From Campylobacter concisus (lineage in GTDB: Bacteria > Campylobacterota > Campylobacteria > Campylobacterales > Campylobacteraceae), in assembly GCF_003049735.1 (NCBI RefSeq), contig NZ_PIRM01000001.1, positions 558,001-622,000 of the forward strand: a stretch of 64,000 nucleotides of DNA, written 5' to 3'. Position 1 is the stretch's first letter; each line of letters begins with the position of its first letter. A program made the translations under genes and the position numbers. Positions 1 through 9,500 of the stretch are shown here, one piece after another. The notes beneath the pieces are model-generated. The model did not search any database. It had not been told where the DNA came from and saw only the letters and a list, made by a program, of their open reading frames with translations.

Positions 1-257
1 CATTAAAAAGGATAAGTGAAGGCAAATTTTGCTACGAAAATGAAAAATTTTTGAATATTTGTGATTTTTTAAACATTCAGGAAAATATATACTTTGGGGA
101 TATAAACGATATTCTTGATGGTAAGAAATTAAAAATTAACGATTTTGAAACACAAAAGCAAGGAATTTATTTGCTAAATTATGATAAATTTATGAGCGTA
201 ATCCAAATCACGGATGATACTATAAATTACACTCTAAATAAGGTTGAAAAATGTTAA
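1..257 (+). CDS. truB: tRNA pseudouridine synthase B, C-terminal end (partial)
   Basis: This is the 3' end of a gene entering from the left edge. The frame is open from base 3, upstream of any start codon, and ends at TAA 255-257. The visible residues (LKRISEGKFCYE, then a small C-terminal domain) fit the end of TruB, which makes pseudouridine 55 in the T-arm of tRNAs. The catalytic domain lies outside the window, so the name rests on this C-terminal sequence and on the truB-csrA-ispE-smpB order, which is typical of Campylobacter. Its last 7 bases overlap csrA, which suggests translational coupling. Confidence 0.75.
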   Translation, partial: LKRISEGKFCYENEKFLNICDFLNIQENIYFGDINDILDGKKLKINDFETQKQGIYLLNYDKFMSVIQITDDTINYTLNKVEKC

Positions 258-481
258 TCCTAGCAAGAAAAGAAAATGAAGAAATTTTAATAGGAAATGA
301 CATAAAAGTTGTCATAGTAAATATTTCAAAAAATACTGTTAAACTCGGTATCGAAGCACCACGAAATACAATGATACTAAGAAGTGAACTAGCAAATGAT
401 ATCAAAAACGAAAATATCCATGCCACAAAAACTGCAAGTGAAGCCGATATCCACGAGCTAGCTAAAAAAATCGAGAAATGA
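251..481 (+). CDS. csrA: Carbon storage regulator CsrA (RNA-binding translational regulator)
   Basis: A 76-residue protein that begins MLILARKENEEILIG, the classic CsrA N-terminus, followed by the short beta-strand core (IKVVIVNI, VKLGIEAP). CsrA dimers bind GGA motifs in mRNA leaders and repress or activate translation; in Campylobacter the family is known to act on flagellin and other mRNAs and to be antagonised by FliW. The C-terminal tail past residue 60 is somewhat longer than in enterobacterial CsrA (about 61 residues), as is usual for epsilonproteobacteria. The start overlaps the end of truB by 7 bases and the stop overlaps the ispE start (ATGA). Confidence 0.96.
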   Translation: MLILARKENEEILIGNDIKVVIVNISKNTVKLGIEAPRNTMILRSELANDIKNENIHATKTASEADIHELAKKIEK

Positions 482-1221
482 AAAGCTTTGCAAAGATAAA
501 TATATTTTTAAAGATAGTTGGCACTAGAGGCAGCTACCACGAAATTTTATCGCGCTTTATCCTCTGTGAGCAGCTTTTTGACGAAATTTATTTTAAAAAG
601 TCAGATTCATTTGCCATAGAATGCAGCAACTGCGATATAAAAGAAAACATCATCCAAAAAGCGATAGATGAGCTAAAAAAAGCCGGCTTTTCAAACGAGC
701 TCGATGAGTTTTTTAGCTCCCATAAAATCATCATCAACAAAAATATCCCAATTGGTGCTGGTCTAGGAGGAGGTAGTTCAAACGCTGCCACCTTTTTGCT
801 AATGGTAAATGACGAACTAAATTTAAATATAAAACGCGAGAATTTGATACAAATAGCCTCCAAAATCGGTGCAGATGTGGCTTTTTTCGTAAGTGGCTAC
901 AAGGCAGCAAATGTAAGCGGTATAGGCGAGATCATAGAAGAATTTGATGACGAAGTGCCAAATTTAAATATTTTCACGCCAAATGTTTTTTGCTCCACGC
1001 CGATGGTTTATCAAGAATTTAGAAGCAATTTCTTACAATACATAGACGTTAATGCTGCAAAAAAAATGCAAAATTTAAAGAGCAAAGAGCTACTTGAAAT
1101 TTATAAAAACGGGGAGTTAAACGATCTTTTTGCCCCATGCTTTAAGCTCTATCCACAGATGAATGAGTTTAAAGATAAATTTCTAAGTGGTAGTGGCAGT
1201 AGCGTATTTAGCGTAAAATAA
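478..1221 (+). CDS. ispE: 4-diphosphocytidyl-2-C-methyl-D-erythritol kinase
   Basis: A GHMP kinase of 247 residues. It phosphorylates CDP-methylerythritol in the non-mevalonate (MEP) isoprenoid pathway in the cytoplasm. The sequence starts with the IspE-like [12 protein letters not shown] and carries the glycine-rich ATP-binding loop [15 protein letters not shown] near residues 90-104. A second glycine/serine motif, [10 protein letters not shown], lies near the C-terminus. At 247 residues it is shorter than the roughly 280 residues of E. coli IspE, which is normal in Campylobacter. It starts within the csrA stop codon (ATGA overlap), so translation is probably coupled. Confidence 0.95.
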   Translation: MKSFAKINIFLKIVGTRGSYHEILSRFILCEQLFDEIYFKKSDSFAIECSNCDIKENIIQKAIDELKKAGFSNELDEFFSSHKIIINKNIPIGAGLGGGSSNAATFLLMVNDELNLNIKRENLIQIASKIGADVAFFVSGYKAANVSGIGEIIEEFDDEVPNLNIFTPNVFCSTPMVYQEFRSNFLQYIDVNAAKKMQNLKSKELLEIYKNGELNDLFAPCFKLYPQMNEFKDKFLSGSGSSVFSVK

Positions 1222-1232
1222 AAGGTAAAATT

Positions 1233-1688
1233 TTGATAAAAGATCTAGCAAAAAACAAGAAAGCTCTGCACGACTTTAGCATACTTGAAACCTTCGAGGC
1301 TGGCATCGTTTTAAAAGGCAGCGAAGTCAAGGCTCTAAGGGCTGGTAGAGCAAATCTAAAAGATAGCTTTGTACGTGTCATAAAGGGCGAGCTTTTCTTA
1401 CTAAACGCCCATATCAGCTATCTTGAGACCACACATAGCGCATTTCGTCCAAATGAGCGAGCAGCCAGAAAACTTTTGATGCATAGAAAGCAGATTGATA
1501 AAATTTTCGGTCAGGTTTCACAAGATGGACTAGCGTTAGTTGTTTTGGCGCTTTATCTAAGCGATAAAAATATCGTAAAAGCAAGGCTTGCCCTTGCAAA
1601 AGGTAAAAATTTACACGATAAACGCGAGACTCTAAAAAGACGCGAGGCAGACAAAGAGGCAAGAGCTGCCATAAAAAGATATGTTTAA
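1233..1688 (+). CDS. smpB: SsrA-binding protein SmpB (trans-translation)
   Basis: A 151-residue protein with the SmpB signature: near the N-terminus [21 protein letters not shown], then [18 protein letters not shown], and a basic C-terminal tail ([17 protein letters not shown]). SmpB carries tmRNA to stalled ribosomes. The start is TTG at 1233, giving [15 protein letters not shown], which aligns with the family N-terminus; no ATG is available nearby. It lies 11 bases after ispE and 8 bases before the next gene, so it belongs to the same operon. The tmRNA gene (ssrA) is not in this window. Confidence 0.96.
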   Translation: MIKDLAKNKKALHDFSILETFEAGIVLKGSEVKALRAGRANLKDSFVRVIKGELFLLNAHISYLETTHSAFRPNERAARKLLMHRKQIDKIFGQVSQDGLALVVLALYLSDKNIVKARLALAKGKNLHDKRETLKRREADKEARAAIKRYV

Positions 1689-1696
1689 GGGATAAG

Positions 1697-2293
1697 ATGA
1701 AAAATTTACTTGTTTTAATAATCGCTTTATTTTCTTTTTTTGGTTGTGGAGAAGATGAGAGCAGTAGTGTAAATTTTAAAGAATTTAGCCCAAATGAAGA
1801 GATTAAACTTGTAGACGTAAGCGGCAAGGAGCTTACTTTAGTTCGGAAAGATCACGGCTTTGCTATCAAAAATGATGAAAATAAAGTTTTTATGATCGAC
1901 ATTTTTGGTACATTTTGCCCACCTTGTCAAAAAGAGGCAGCTGAGCTTACAAAATATCAGCTTGAAAACAAAGATAAATTTACACTAATTGGGCTAACTC
2001 ATTTTGAAAATGTCACAAATGAGTATGTTTTACACGAATTTATGCAAAAATTTAACGCCTACTACTTCATAACAAACGATCAAAAGATAAATGATAGACT
2101 TGCCGAGCAGATCGTAAGAGACATCGAATATAAACACGAGATTGCACTACCTTTTAAAGTAGTGATAGAAAATGGCGAATATCAAATTTTAACAGACGTA
2201 GATAGCGGACAATACGGGGTAAAATACTATCTTGGTGGTATAAAAGTCACAAAAATGAAAGAAGATCTGGCAAAAATTTATGAGACAAAATAA
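1697..2293 (+). CDS. Thioredoxin-fold lipoprotein (TlpA-like)
   Basis: A 198-residue protein with a lipoprotein signal peptide (hydrophobic residues 4-15, lipobox FFGC with Cys17). The thioredoxin-type active site GTFCPPC has Cys74 and Cys77. Membrane-anchored proteins of this kind transfer reducing power to periplasmic thiols, for example in cytochrome c or cell-envelope maturation. The substrate here is unknown. It sits 8 bases after smpB, an arrangement shared with other Campylobacter. The CPPC rather than CGPC centre is common in TlpA/ResA-like and epsilonproteobacterial proteins. Assignment to the fold is firm; the specific role is inferred. Confidence 0.85.
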   Translation: MKNLLVLIIALFSFFGCGEDESSSVNFKEFSPNEEIKLVDVSGKELTLVRKDHGFAIKNDENKVFMIDIFGTFCPPCQKEAAELTKYQLENKDKFTLIGLTHFENVTNEYVLHEFMQKFNAYYFITNDQKINDRLAEQIVRDIEYKHEIALPFKVVIENGEYQILTDVDSGQYGVKYYLGGIKVTKMKEDLAKIYETK

Positions 2294-2305
2294 ATTTGCC
2301 CTATA

Positions 2306-2324
2306 TTTGGAACATCGTTTGCTT
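2306..2324 (+). promoter_or_regulatory. Sigma-54 (RpoN) promoter of the flgB operon
   Basis: The sequence TTTGGAACATCGTTTGCTT has GG at 2309-2310 and GC at 2321-2322, exactly ten bases apart, matching the -24/-12 TTGGAAC-N5-TTGCTT form of Campylobacter RpoN promoters. Transcription would start near 2334, about 20 bases before the flgB ATG. Rod and hook genes in Campylobacter are known to be controlled by FlgSR and RpoN, so position and role agree. Confidence 0.9.
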
Positions 2325-2355
2325 ATAAAAATGTGAAATTTCATAAGGATTTTAA

Positions 2356-2790
2356 ATGTTTGTTTTAGATAAATCAAAATCTAGCCCACTTGTTGAATCA
2401 GCCCTTGCAGGTAGAGAGTTACGTCAAAAACTAATCTCTGGCAATCTTGCAAACGTTGATACACCATTTTATAAAGCTAGAGATATAAGATTTGAAGATG
2501 TTTTAAAAGAAAAAGCGAATGAAATTTATAACGTTTCAGAGAGCAAAAAACTAAATTTAGCTAAAACAAACGAAGCGCATATGGCTGCGGTTGATTTTCC
2601 AAAAAGCGACACAGCTCAAATTTTCTTGCGTGACGGTCACATGGCTAGAAACGACGCAAATACAGTCGACCTTGACGTGGAAACAACAGAAATGGGCAAA
2701 AATACAGTTATGATAAACGCCCTTGATAACGCCTACAAGGCTCAAAGCAATATCTTTAAAAGCGTAATAGACGCAAGTGCTAAGAACTAG
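2356..2790 (+). CDS. flgB: Flagellar basal-body rod protein FlgB
   Basis: A 144-residue proximal rod protein exported through the flagellar type III apparatus. The N-terminal flagellar rod motif is clear (RQKLISGNLANVDTPFYKARD, about residues 24-44), and the C-terminal amphipathic helix (NTVMINALDNAYKAQSNIFKS) is typical of axial proteins. Length is normal for the family. It is the first gene of flgB-flgC-fliE and lies about 20 bases downstream of the expected start of the RpoN promoter transcript. An 8-base gap separates it from flgC. Confidence 0.97.
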   Translation: MFVLDKSKSSPLVESALAGRELRQKLISGNLANVDTPFYKARDIRFEDVLKEKANEIYNVSESKKLNLAKTNEAHMAAVDFPKSDTAQIFLRDGHMARNDANTVDLDVETTEMGKNTVMINALDNAYKAQSNIFKSVIDASAKN

Positions 2791-2798
2791 GAGAGATA

Positions 2799-3299
2799 AT
2801 GTCATACTTAAATGATTTTGATATTAGCGGATATGGACTAAGCGCACAACGTTTCAGAATGAATGTCATCAGCTCAAACATAGCAAATGCTCAAACCACA
2901 AGAACAGCTGAAGGTGGCCCTTATAGAAGGCAAGAGGTCATCTTTAAAGAGATGAATTTTGATAAAATTTTAAACGATCAACTTAAAAGCTCACAAAGTC
3001 TACTCGAGTATGAAAATCCGCTTGACGATCCAAGCTCACCAAAAAACGCTCACCCTACCCTAACTAGCGTGATCGTGGATAAAGTGGTGCGCGACGATAA
3101 GGACTTTCAGCTAAAATATGACCCGAGCCATCCAGACGCAAATGCAAATGGCTACGTCGCATTTCCAAATATAAATCCGGTTATTGAGATGTCTGACCTA
3201 CTTGAAGCAACAAGGGCATACCAAGCAAACGTGGCAGCCTTTCAAAATGCAAAAACAATAGCACAGAGTGCGATATCACTTATTTCAGGACAAGCATAA
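2799..3299 (+). CDS. flgC: Flagellar basal-body rod protein FlgC
   Basis: A 166-residue proximal rod protein. The N-terminal motif (QRFRMNVISSNIANAQTTRT) is the rod/hook family signature, and the C-terminal helix (MSDLLEATRAYQANVAAFQNAKT) is the matching axial segment. With FlgB, FlgF and FliE it builds the rod crossing the periplasm. Its stop TAA shares a base with the fliE start (TAATG at 3297-3301), so the two are translationally coupled. It has a good ribosome binding site (AGGAGA) before ATG. Confidence 0.97.
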   Translation: MSYLNDFDISGYGLSAQRFRMNVISSNIANAQTTRTAEGGPYRRQEVIFKEMNFDKILNDQLKSSQSLLEYENPLDDPSSPKNAHPTLTSVIVDKVVRDDKDFQLKYDPSHPDANANGYVAFPNINPVIEMSDLLEATRAYQANVAAFQNAKTIAQSAISLISGQA

Positions 3300-3592
3300 T
3301 GATAAATAGTATAAATTTAGACAAAATAAATAAAAATGAAAATTCAAATAAAATAGCAAAAGCAGGCGAAGAAGGCGGCTTTGAAAATGCTCTAAACGAC
3401 TCTTTAAAAGAGCTAAATAAAATCCAAATCAATGCAGATAAAGCCATAGCTGACCTTGCAACTGGCGAGGTAAAAGATCTTCACCAAGCTGCTATTGCGA
3501 TAGGTAAAGCAGAGACTAGCATGAAGCTTATGCTAGAAATTCGCAACAAAGCGCTAAGCGCATACAAAGAAATTTCAAGAACGCAAATTTAA
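3299..3592 (+). CDS. fliE: Flagellar hook-basal body protein FliE
   Basis: A 97-residue protein that joins the MS ring to the rod. The diagnostic stretch is in the C-terminal half (LHQAAIAIGKAETSMKLMLEIRNKALSAYKEI), where the family conserves the ET/S-x-K-L-M-x-E-I-R-N-K pattern. The N-terminal region is charged and variable. It overlaps the flgC stop codon by one base and lies 8 bases before pbpB, so flgB-flgC-fliE-pbpB reads as one transcription unit. Confidence 0.96.
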   Translation: MINSINLDKINKNENSNKIAKAGEEGGFENALNDSLKELNKIQINADKAIADLATGEVKDLHQAAIAIGKAETSMKLMLEIRNKALSAYKEISRTQI

Positions 3593-3600
3593 GCCATTGA

Positions 3601-5433
3601 ATGAATTCCAGAAAATCAAAAATAACCATACTTTTTTTATTAATTACTTTTGGAATTTCAATATTTGTGCTTGTCATATTTTATAGAGCAAGTATCGAGC
3701 GAAAGCTTCCTAGGCTTCAAACAAGCGATATAAACACAGCAATTCGTGGCAATATAATCACAAAAGATGGCTTTAGCATCTCTTCAAGCCAAAAACTCTA
3801 CAAAGTGATGCTTGATACTAGAAATATTGATCCTAATAAAAAAGAGATGTTTATCAAACTATATTCGCTTTACAGCGGCGACGATCCAAACAAAGTAAGA
3901 AAGATCATAAATGGCACAAAAGGTATTGTTACGCTCTCATATAGCATTGATGCAAAGGGCGCTACCTACCTTCAAGAGCTCTCAAGAAAGCTAAATCGTA
4001 AGAGCATTTTGGTTTCATATCTTGACCCAAAAACAGGCCTTGCTTCATTTCAGGGCATGAGAGTAATGGAGAGCGGCCAAAATCGTAAATTTATGTCAAA
4101 AGATGCTCTCACACCAGCTATTGGCTACGTGAGCAAAACTGAAAGTGACGCACTTACAAAAAGTAAAGGCGTAAAAGGTCTTGAGAGATATTATGAAGAT
4201 TATTTAGCTCCTATACAAAATGCAAAAATTTTAGGGCCTCGCGATATTGGAAATAATATTATTTTAACAAGTGACTCAAATTTAGCAACAAGAGTAGATG
4301 GCTACAATGCGGTGCTCTCTATACCATTAAAATTTCAAACCAAACTAGAGCAAATTCTAGATGAAAAGCGTGAATTTCTAGATGCAAAAGAGTTAGTTAT
4401 ATGCATAATGAATAGCAAAAATGGAGAAATTTTAGCCCTAGCTTCTAGCTCAAGATATGATCCTTCAAACATAAGAAAGCAAGATTATAGCGCTCTAAAT
4501 TCGACCGTTAGTGAATATGCTTATGAAGTTGGCTCAGTTTTTAAGCCATTTATATTTTCCATCTTGCTTCAAGAGAAGAAAGTAAATCCATTCGAGCTTG
4601 TAAATACCTATAATGGCCGATATCAACTTGGCAAAAGGATAATCAAAGATACCCATCCAGAGCCTTTTATGAGCGCTGAAGATATAATCGTGCACAGTTC
4701 AAACATCGGCATGATTCAGCTTGTTGAGCGTTTAAATGGGCCACAAATTTATCAAGGACTTTTAAATTTTGGATTTTCAAGAAAAACTGGCATAGATCTA
4801 CCTTACGAACAAGTAGGAATGATGCCAACAGTTACAAAGCTAAATTCATCGACATATAAGGCGACTGTGAGCTACGGATACGGCTTGCAAGCTACATTTA
4901 TGCAGCTTTTAAAAGCCTATAATACATTTAACAATAAAGGCATTGAAGTTACTCCTCACATGGTTGCCTACTTAGAGAGAAATGGAAAAAGATATGATTT
5001 GCCAAAGTCCGAGCCAGCTCAAGTTATATCACAAGAGACCGCAAAGATAATGAAGAGAATTTTAATAAAAACGGTTGAGAAAGGTACTGGACTAAAAGCC
5101 TTTACGCCAGGACTTGAGATAGGTGGAAAGACTGGAACTGCACACATTGCCTCAGGTAGTGGTGGATACAGCAATACCTACAATGGCTCATTTTTTGGCT
5201 TTGTAAATGATACAAGAGGCAATAGCTACACAATAGGCGTTTTAGCAAGGGATCCTAAAAGACCTTACTACTACTTCGGTGCTCAAAGTGCCTTGCCTAT
5301 GTTTAAAAAAGCAGTTGATCTGATGGTTGAGGATGGATATTTATTTCCTGATGCAAATGTAATAGCTGAGTTTGAAGCCAAAAAAGATAAGCTTAAAAAC
5401 GATAAGACAAAACAAAAGCCTGCTTTGGACTAA
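3601..5433 (+). CDS. pbpB: Class B penicillin-binding protein (FtsI-type D,D-transpeptidase)
   Basis: A 610-residue inner-membrane protein that cross-links peptidoglycan. One N-terminal membrane anchor (about residues 10-28) is followed by the PBP dimer domain and the transpeptidase domain. All three active-site motifs are present: S312-V-F-K315 with the catalytic serine, S366-S-N368, and K510-T-G-T513. The length and domain order fit the FtsI/PBP3 division transpeptidase. The gene follows fliE by 8 bases; this flagellar/PBP linkage is shared with C. jejuni. Whether it is septal (FtsI) rather than lateral (MrdA) is inferred from size and synteny. Confidence 0.9.
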   Translation: MNSRKSKITILFLLITFGISIFVLVIFYRASIERKLPRLQTSDINTAIRGNIITKDGFSISSSQKLYKVMLDTRNIDPNKKEMFIKLYSLYSGDDPNKVRKIINGTKGIVTLSYSIDAKGATYLQELSRKLNRKSILVSYLDPKTGLASFQGMRVMESGQNRKFMSKDALTPAIGYVSKTESDALTKSKGVKGLERYYEDYLAPIQNAKILGPRDIGNNIILTSDSNLATRVDGYNAVLSIPLKFQTKLEQILDEKREFLDAKELVICIMNSKNGEILALASSSRYDPSNIRKQDYSALNSTVSEYAYEVGSVFKPFIFSILLQEKKVNPFELVNTYNGRYQLGKRIIKDTHPEPFMSAEDIIVHSSNIGMIQLVERLNGPQIYQGLLNFGFSRKTGIDLPYEQVGMMPTVTKLNSSTYKATVSYGYGLQATFMQLLKAYNTFNNKGIEVTPHMVAYLERNGKRYDLPKSEPAQVISQETAKIMKRILIKTVEKGTGLKAFTPGLEIGGKTGTAHIASGSGGYSNTYNGSFFGFVNDTRGNSYTIGVLARDPKRPYYYFGAQSALPMFKKAVDLMVEDGYLFPDANVIAEFEAKKDKLKNDKTKQKPALD

Positions 5434-5463
5434 AATTTTAAAGACAAAAAGGACCTAAAAACC

Positions 5464-5502
5464 AAGCAAAAGCTAAATATAAAAATTTCTCTTGCTTTTT
5501 TG
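5464..5502 (+). terminator. Possible weak terminator after pbpB
   Basis: AAGCAA at 5464-5469 can pair with TTGCTT at 5492-5497, with a loop of about 22 bases, and is followed by a T-run ending at 5501. The stem is short and AT-rich, so this is a weak candidate for the end of the flgB-pbpB transcript. Only about 45 bases separate it from the convergent gene ending at 5547. Confidence 0.3.
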
Positions 5503-5546
5503 GCATTTTCTCTAATTGCAAAACCTTTAATGCTCTTAAAATACTT

Positions 5547-6047
5547 TTACTTTCTAATAGCAATTAAATTATAAATAGAAAATCTAAACTGATCGAAAAG
5601 ATTTAAGTCTTTAATATTTTTAGAAGTTATCTCTTTGTCATCTTTGTAGTTTTTTCCACCTAAAAAGAGCAGATAAATAAGCGGGGTAACATAATTAAAT
5701 CTTAAGAAAAGCGCTACGATACAATGAAAAAAGCCGTAGTTATATCTGATACAAACATAAAAACCATAAATTATATAAGCTATCATTAGAATCAAAAAAG
5801 CATAGAATATAAAGCCTAAACCAACATAATCTGAAATATTTAAAAAGCTACAAACTAAAATAAAAGTACCTACCAAAACAGGTAATATAATGATTGGAAA
5901 AATTAGATGAAGTCCGATTAGATCAAATTTACTCGCATAAACCTTTATGTTATATCTACCTGCAGGAATTATCAAAAATATAGGCAATACGATTGAAAAG
6001 AGAATAAGAAATATCACATACATAGAATCAATATCATAAGAACTCAT
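5547..6047 (-). CDS. Unknown integral membrane protein
   Basis: A 166-residue protein that I do not recognise. Four hydrophobic segments are visible (about residues 8-28, 45-68, 76-98 and 105-128), with many Ile, Leu, Phe and Tyr residues, and a short charged C-terminal tail (KNYKDDKEITSKN). No catalytic or metal-binding motif stands out. It ends the minus-strand group that includes ccsBA and is separated by 54 bases from the next gene upstream. Its base composition resembles the neighbours. Confidence 0.65.
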   Translation of the reverse strand: MSSYDIDSMYVIFLILFSIVLPIFLIIPAGRYNIKVYASKFDLIGLHLIFPIIILPVLVGTFILVCSFLNISDYVGLGFIFYAFLILMIAYIIYGFYVCIRYNYGFFHCIVALFLRFNYVTPLIYLLFLGGKNYKDDKEITSKNIKDLNLFDQFRFSIYNLIAIRK

Positions 6048-6101
6048 TTTTTATCCCAAGCTTGATTTTAAGATATTTCAACTACACTTTTTTGAATAAA
6101 T

Positions 6102-6533
6102 TTATCTACGATTTTTGCGATTTTCTATGCCGATTTTTTCACTCTCTTCTATTTCGACAATGTAGCTTGGATTTTTCTTTTTAGCCTCTTTGTCTAAAAA
6201 ACTAATGAGCTTCGCATCAGAATTTTTATGAGAGCAGATTAAAATTATGAAATTTATATAGTTATTTGCTTCTTTTGGCATGATTTGGTTATTTTTGGCT
6301 GGTATACTAAAATTTCCTACAAAGATTTGAATAAGTTCGAAAAGCTCGTTTTTACTTAGGCTATTATCACCGGCAAGCTTTTCAAGCTTTTCGATCGTTA
6401 TCTCTTCTTTTTCTAATGCAAGCTCCTTTATTTCGGCGCTATAATCTCTATTTCTTAAAAGTAGATAGATTAATACGCAAATTGCAATTAATAGCAATAC
6501 AATAAAGAAAACTATTAGACCTTTTATTAGCAT
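6102..6533 (-). CDS. Unknown membrane-anchored protein downstream of ccsBA
   Basis: A 143-residue protein with one strong N-terminal membrane helix (about residues 4-27) followed by a charged, probably helical soluble region rich in Glu and Lys, ending in NRKNRR. No domain is recognised. Its ATG follows the ccsBA stop directly (ccsBA ends at 6534), so it is very probably co-translated. A conserved small membrane protein beside the cytochrome c synthase also occurs in other Campylobacter as far as I recall. A role in c-type cytochrome assembly is possible but rests on position only. Confidence 0.7.
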   Translation of the reverse strand: MLIKGLIVFFIVLLLIAICVLIYLLLRNRDYSAEIKELALEKEEITIEKLEKLAGDNSLSKNELFELIQIFVGNFSIPAKNNQIMPKEANNYINFIILICSHKNSDAKLISFLDKEAKKKNPSYIVEIEESEKIGIENRKNRR

Positions 6534-9500
6534 CTAAAGCCTTGAGCAAAGTGATCGCTTTGTAAATGCCAAAACACTCATAAGCACCATTATCACAATA
6601 CTAATCCAGACAAAATCAGGCACTGGCAATGGATCTCCTGCTGCATATGAGTGCATGCCAGCTAAATAAAAATTTACACCAAAATAAGTCATAATAATCG
6701 ACCAATAAGCAAAGAATGAAGCCACTGCAAACGCATATTGATTGTTTAGCTTTGGAATAAATCTTATATGAAGAACTGCGGCATAAACAAGTATCGAAAC
6801 TAATGCCCAAGTCTCCTTACTATCCCAGCCCCAATATCTGCCCCAGCTCTCGTTCGCCCAGACACCGCCTAGGAAATTTCCAAGAGTAAGCAAGCTAAGT
6901 CCTAGTATCATAGCCATCTCATTTATACGGGTAGCTTCAAGAATATTACGAGAAATTTCTAGATTTGGCTTTTTCTTATTTTGTAAAATGATAAGCAATA
7001 GTGTAAAGCCACCAAGTAACGCGCAAAGCCCTAAAAATCCATAACTTGCAGTAATGACAGAGACATGTATTGTTAGCCAGTAGCTTTGAAGCACTGGCAC
7101 AAGTGTAGTGATCTGCGGATCCATCCAGCTAAGGTGCGCAACAAATAATGTAACGCCAGCCAATATAGACGTAAGAGCAAGAGCGATAGGGCTACGTTTT
7201 GCAAAGACGATACCAGAAAACCCTAGAGCCCAAGCGATATAGACCATCGATTCATAAGCGTTACTCCAAGGCGCATGTTCAGCAATGTACCAACGAAGCC
7301 CAAGCCCAACAGTATGAGCAAGAAAAGCCAGCAAATTTACGATGTATGCAACTCTTACAATGCCATTTATCTGGACCTTTGGGGCTAGCATTTTGACAAA
7401 AACAAAAAATAAAAGTGCAAGGCCAGCCAAAAGATAAACCGGCGTCAATCGCTCAAAAATTTGAATTTTATTAAACAAAATTTCTATATTTATCTTTTCT
7501 TCACTTGGCATTACAGCAGAGCCATACTTTTGCTGATAGGCTGAAATTTTATCAAGTGCAGCATCAGCCTTGCTCCAATCATTATCTTTTGTTGCCGCAT
7601 CAACTGCTGCAAAATACTCTCTCATCATATTAATGACTAGATCGGCCTCTTTAGGCGGAAAGTACATCATTGCACTAGCAGGCGAATACCAAGAGTTTGA
7701 TGGATCATCTTGTTTTGGAAAAATTTTAAAAATTTCACCAATAAATATCATATAAAAAACATTCAATCTCTCATCGATCTTGATTACGTCTTTATCAAAC
7801 GTATTGCGCGATCCAGGATGCTTGCGATTAGCAATTTCGGCAAATTTTGTGAGTTTATATTCACTTCCGCCATCTTTTGTGGCTCTAAAAAAATCATTAA
7901 AACTTGCATACTTTGCATTTTCATCTATGCCAAGCTCTTTTTTTAGCTCCTTACTTTGTCCAAGTGAGATAATTTTTTCACTTCGCCAAAAATCAGGCGT
8001 TACCATTATTGAAAGCGTCGCTTGGTTTGAATTTAGACCGCCTATACTCTCGCCTCTGTGAATTTTGTTTAAAACCTCTTTACTAAGCGTATCAAATGGC
8101 TTCATTCTACCATCTGAGCTTTGCACAATAAGCCTAGAAAGCTTTTGTGTGTGCTCTTTGCTGATATTAGGTAAAAAGTCTTCAGCCTTTAATGAGCTAA
8201 AATTCAAACTTAAAAGCATAATGGCAATGATAGCAACAACCTTTTTACCACCTTTTGTTGATTCATTGTCGATTAACTTAGCTAGCTTTCTAAAACGACT
8301 ACCAGGATTTACAACATTTAACACAAAGCCAAATCCAAGCAAAAAGTAGCCAATATAAGTTGGTATCTTGCCTGGATCTTTATTGACAGAGAGAATGGTT
8401 CCTTTTTCATCTGTATCGTATGAACTCTGGAAGAATCTATAGCCATCATAGTCAAGCACATGATTCATATAAATTTTATAGTCAAGCCCCGACATGTTTG
8501 TATCATCTTTTACAATAACTTCACTTGAATAGCTCATAGGCGAATTTGAGCCAGGATATCTTTTAAGCTCAAAGTCTTTTAAGTATAAGCTAAACGGAAG
8601 TTTAACTTGCTGTGCGCCCCATGAAGCATTAAATTTTTGTCCAGCCACAGCCAAGCGTGAAGGCTCTGTTAGGTTATAAAAAATATGCATCTCTTTACTC
8701 TCGCCTTTATAATTTAATTCAGCTATCAAGGCGTTAAATTCGCTATCTTTTGTGCTAACTAGCTTTCTTAAAGCATGAGTCGAAACTAATCTTGGAGCAA
8801 AATTTATATTTGAAATAGTATAAAGACTGCCCATGCCAAAATCATTTACACTACCAGCTTTTAACTCAGTTTTTGAGCTATCACTCATTGTAAATTTTGA
8901 AAGATCAGTATTTGAAGTAACTGTGAAATTTCCGTCCACTAATTTAAAAAGCACATATTTTTTACTCTCATCTGGCTTAGCATTAAAGATAAAACTAATA
9001 TCTGCAACCCTTGCCTCCTCCTCTTCTAATAAGAAAATTTCTTCACTTTCACTCTCGTTTGAAACCACAAATTCCACTACTGGTTGCCCGTTTTTATCAT
9101 CCACAAACTTATAGCTTGCATTTGGCACAAATTCTTTAAATTTTAAATTAGCTTCATTATCTGCTATTTTTAGCTTTAGATCAAAACCTTTTTTTGCATC
9201 AGAAAGTCCTAGTGGTAAAGCAGCGCTTATCTCTTCTCCATTATCGTTTAATGCGGTTAAATTTAAATAGGATATTTTTGTCGTAACGATATTTGACTGA
9301 GTTTTTTCTCTTATATGCATGTCAGCCTCAAAGCCAAGATATCTTGTTATTCCAGCACCGATTAAGATAACGATAAAACCAAGGTGGAAGATAAGCGAAG
9401 GGAGTTTTTTTGGATCTATTAAGTTATATCTAAAGATATTATAGGTCAAATTTATGCCAAGAAGTAGTTGAATGAGTGCAAACCAGCTGGCACCATAAAC

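Noticed and set aside
7199..8349. Several plus-strand open frames opposite ccsBA
   Set aside because: They mirror the low-complexity membrane-protein codons of ccsBA on the other strand and have no start signals.
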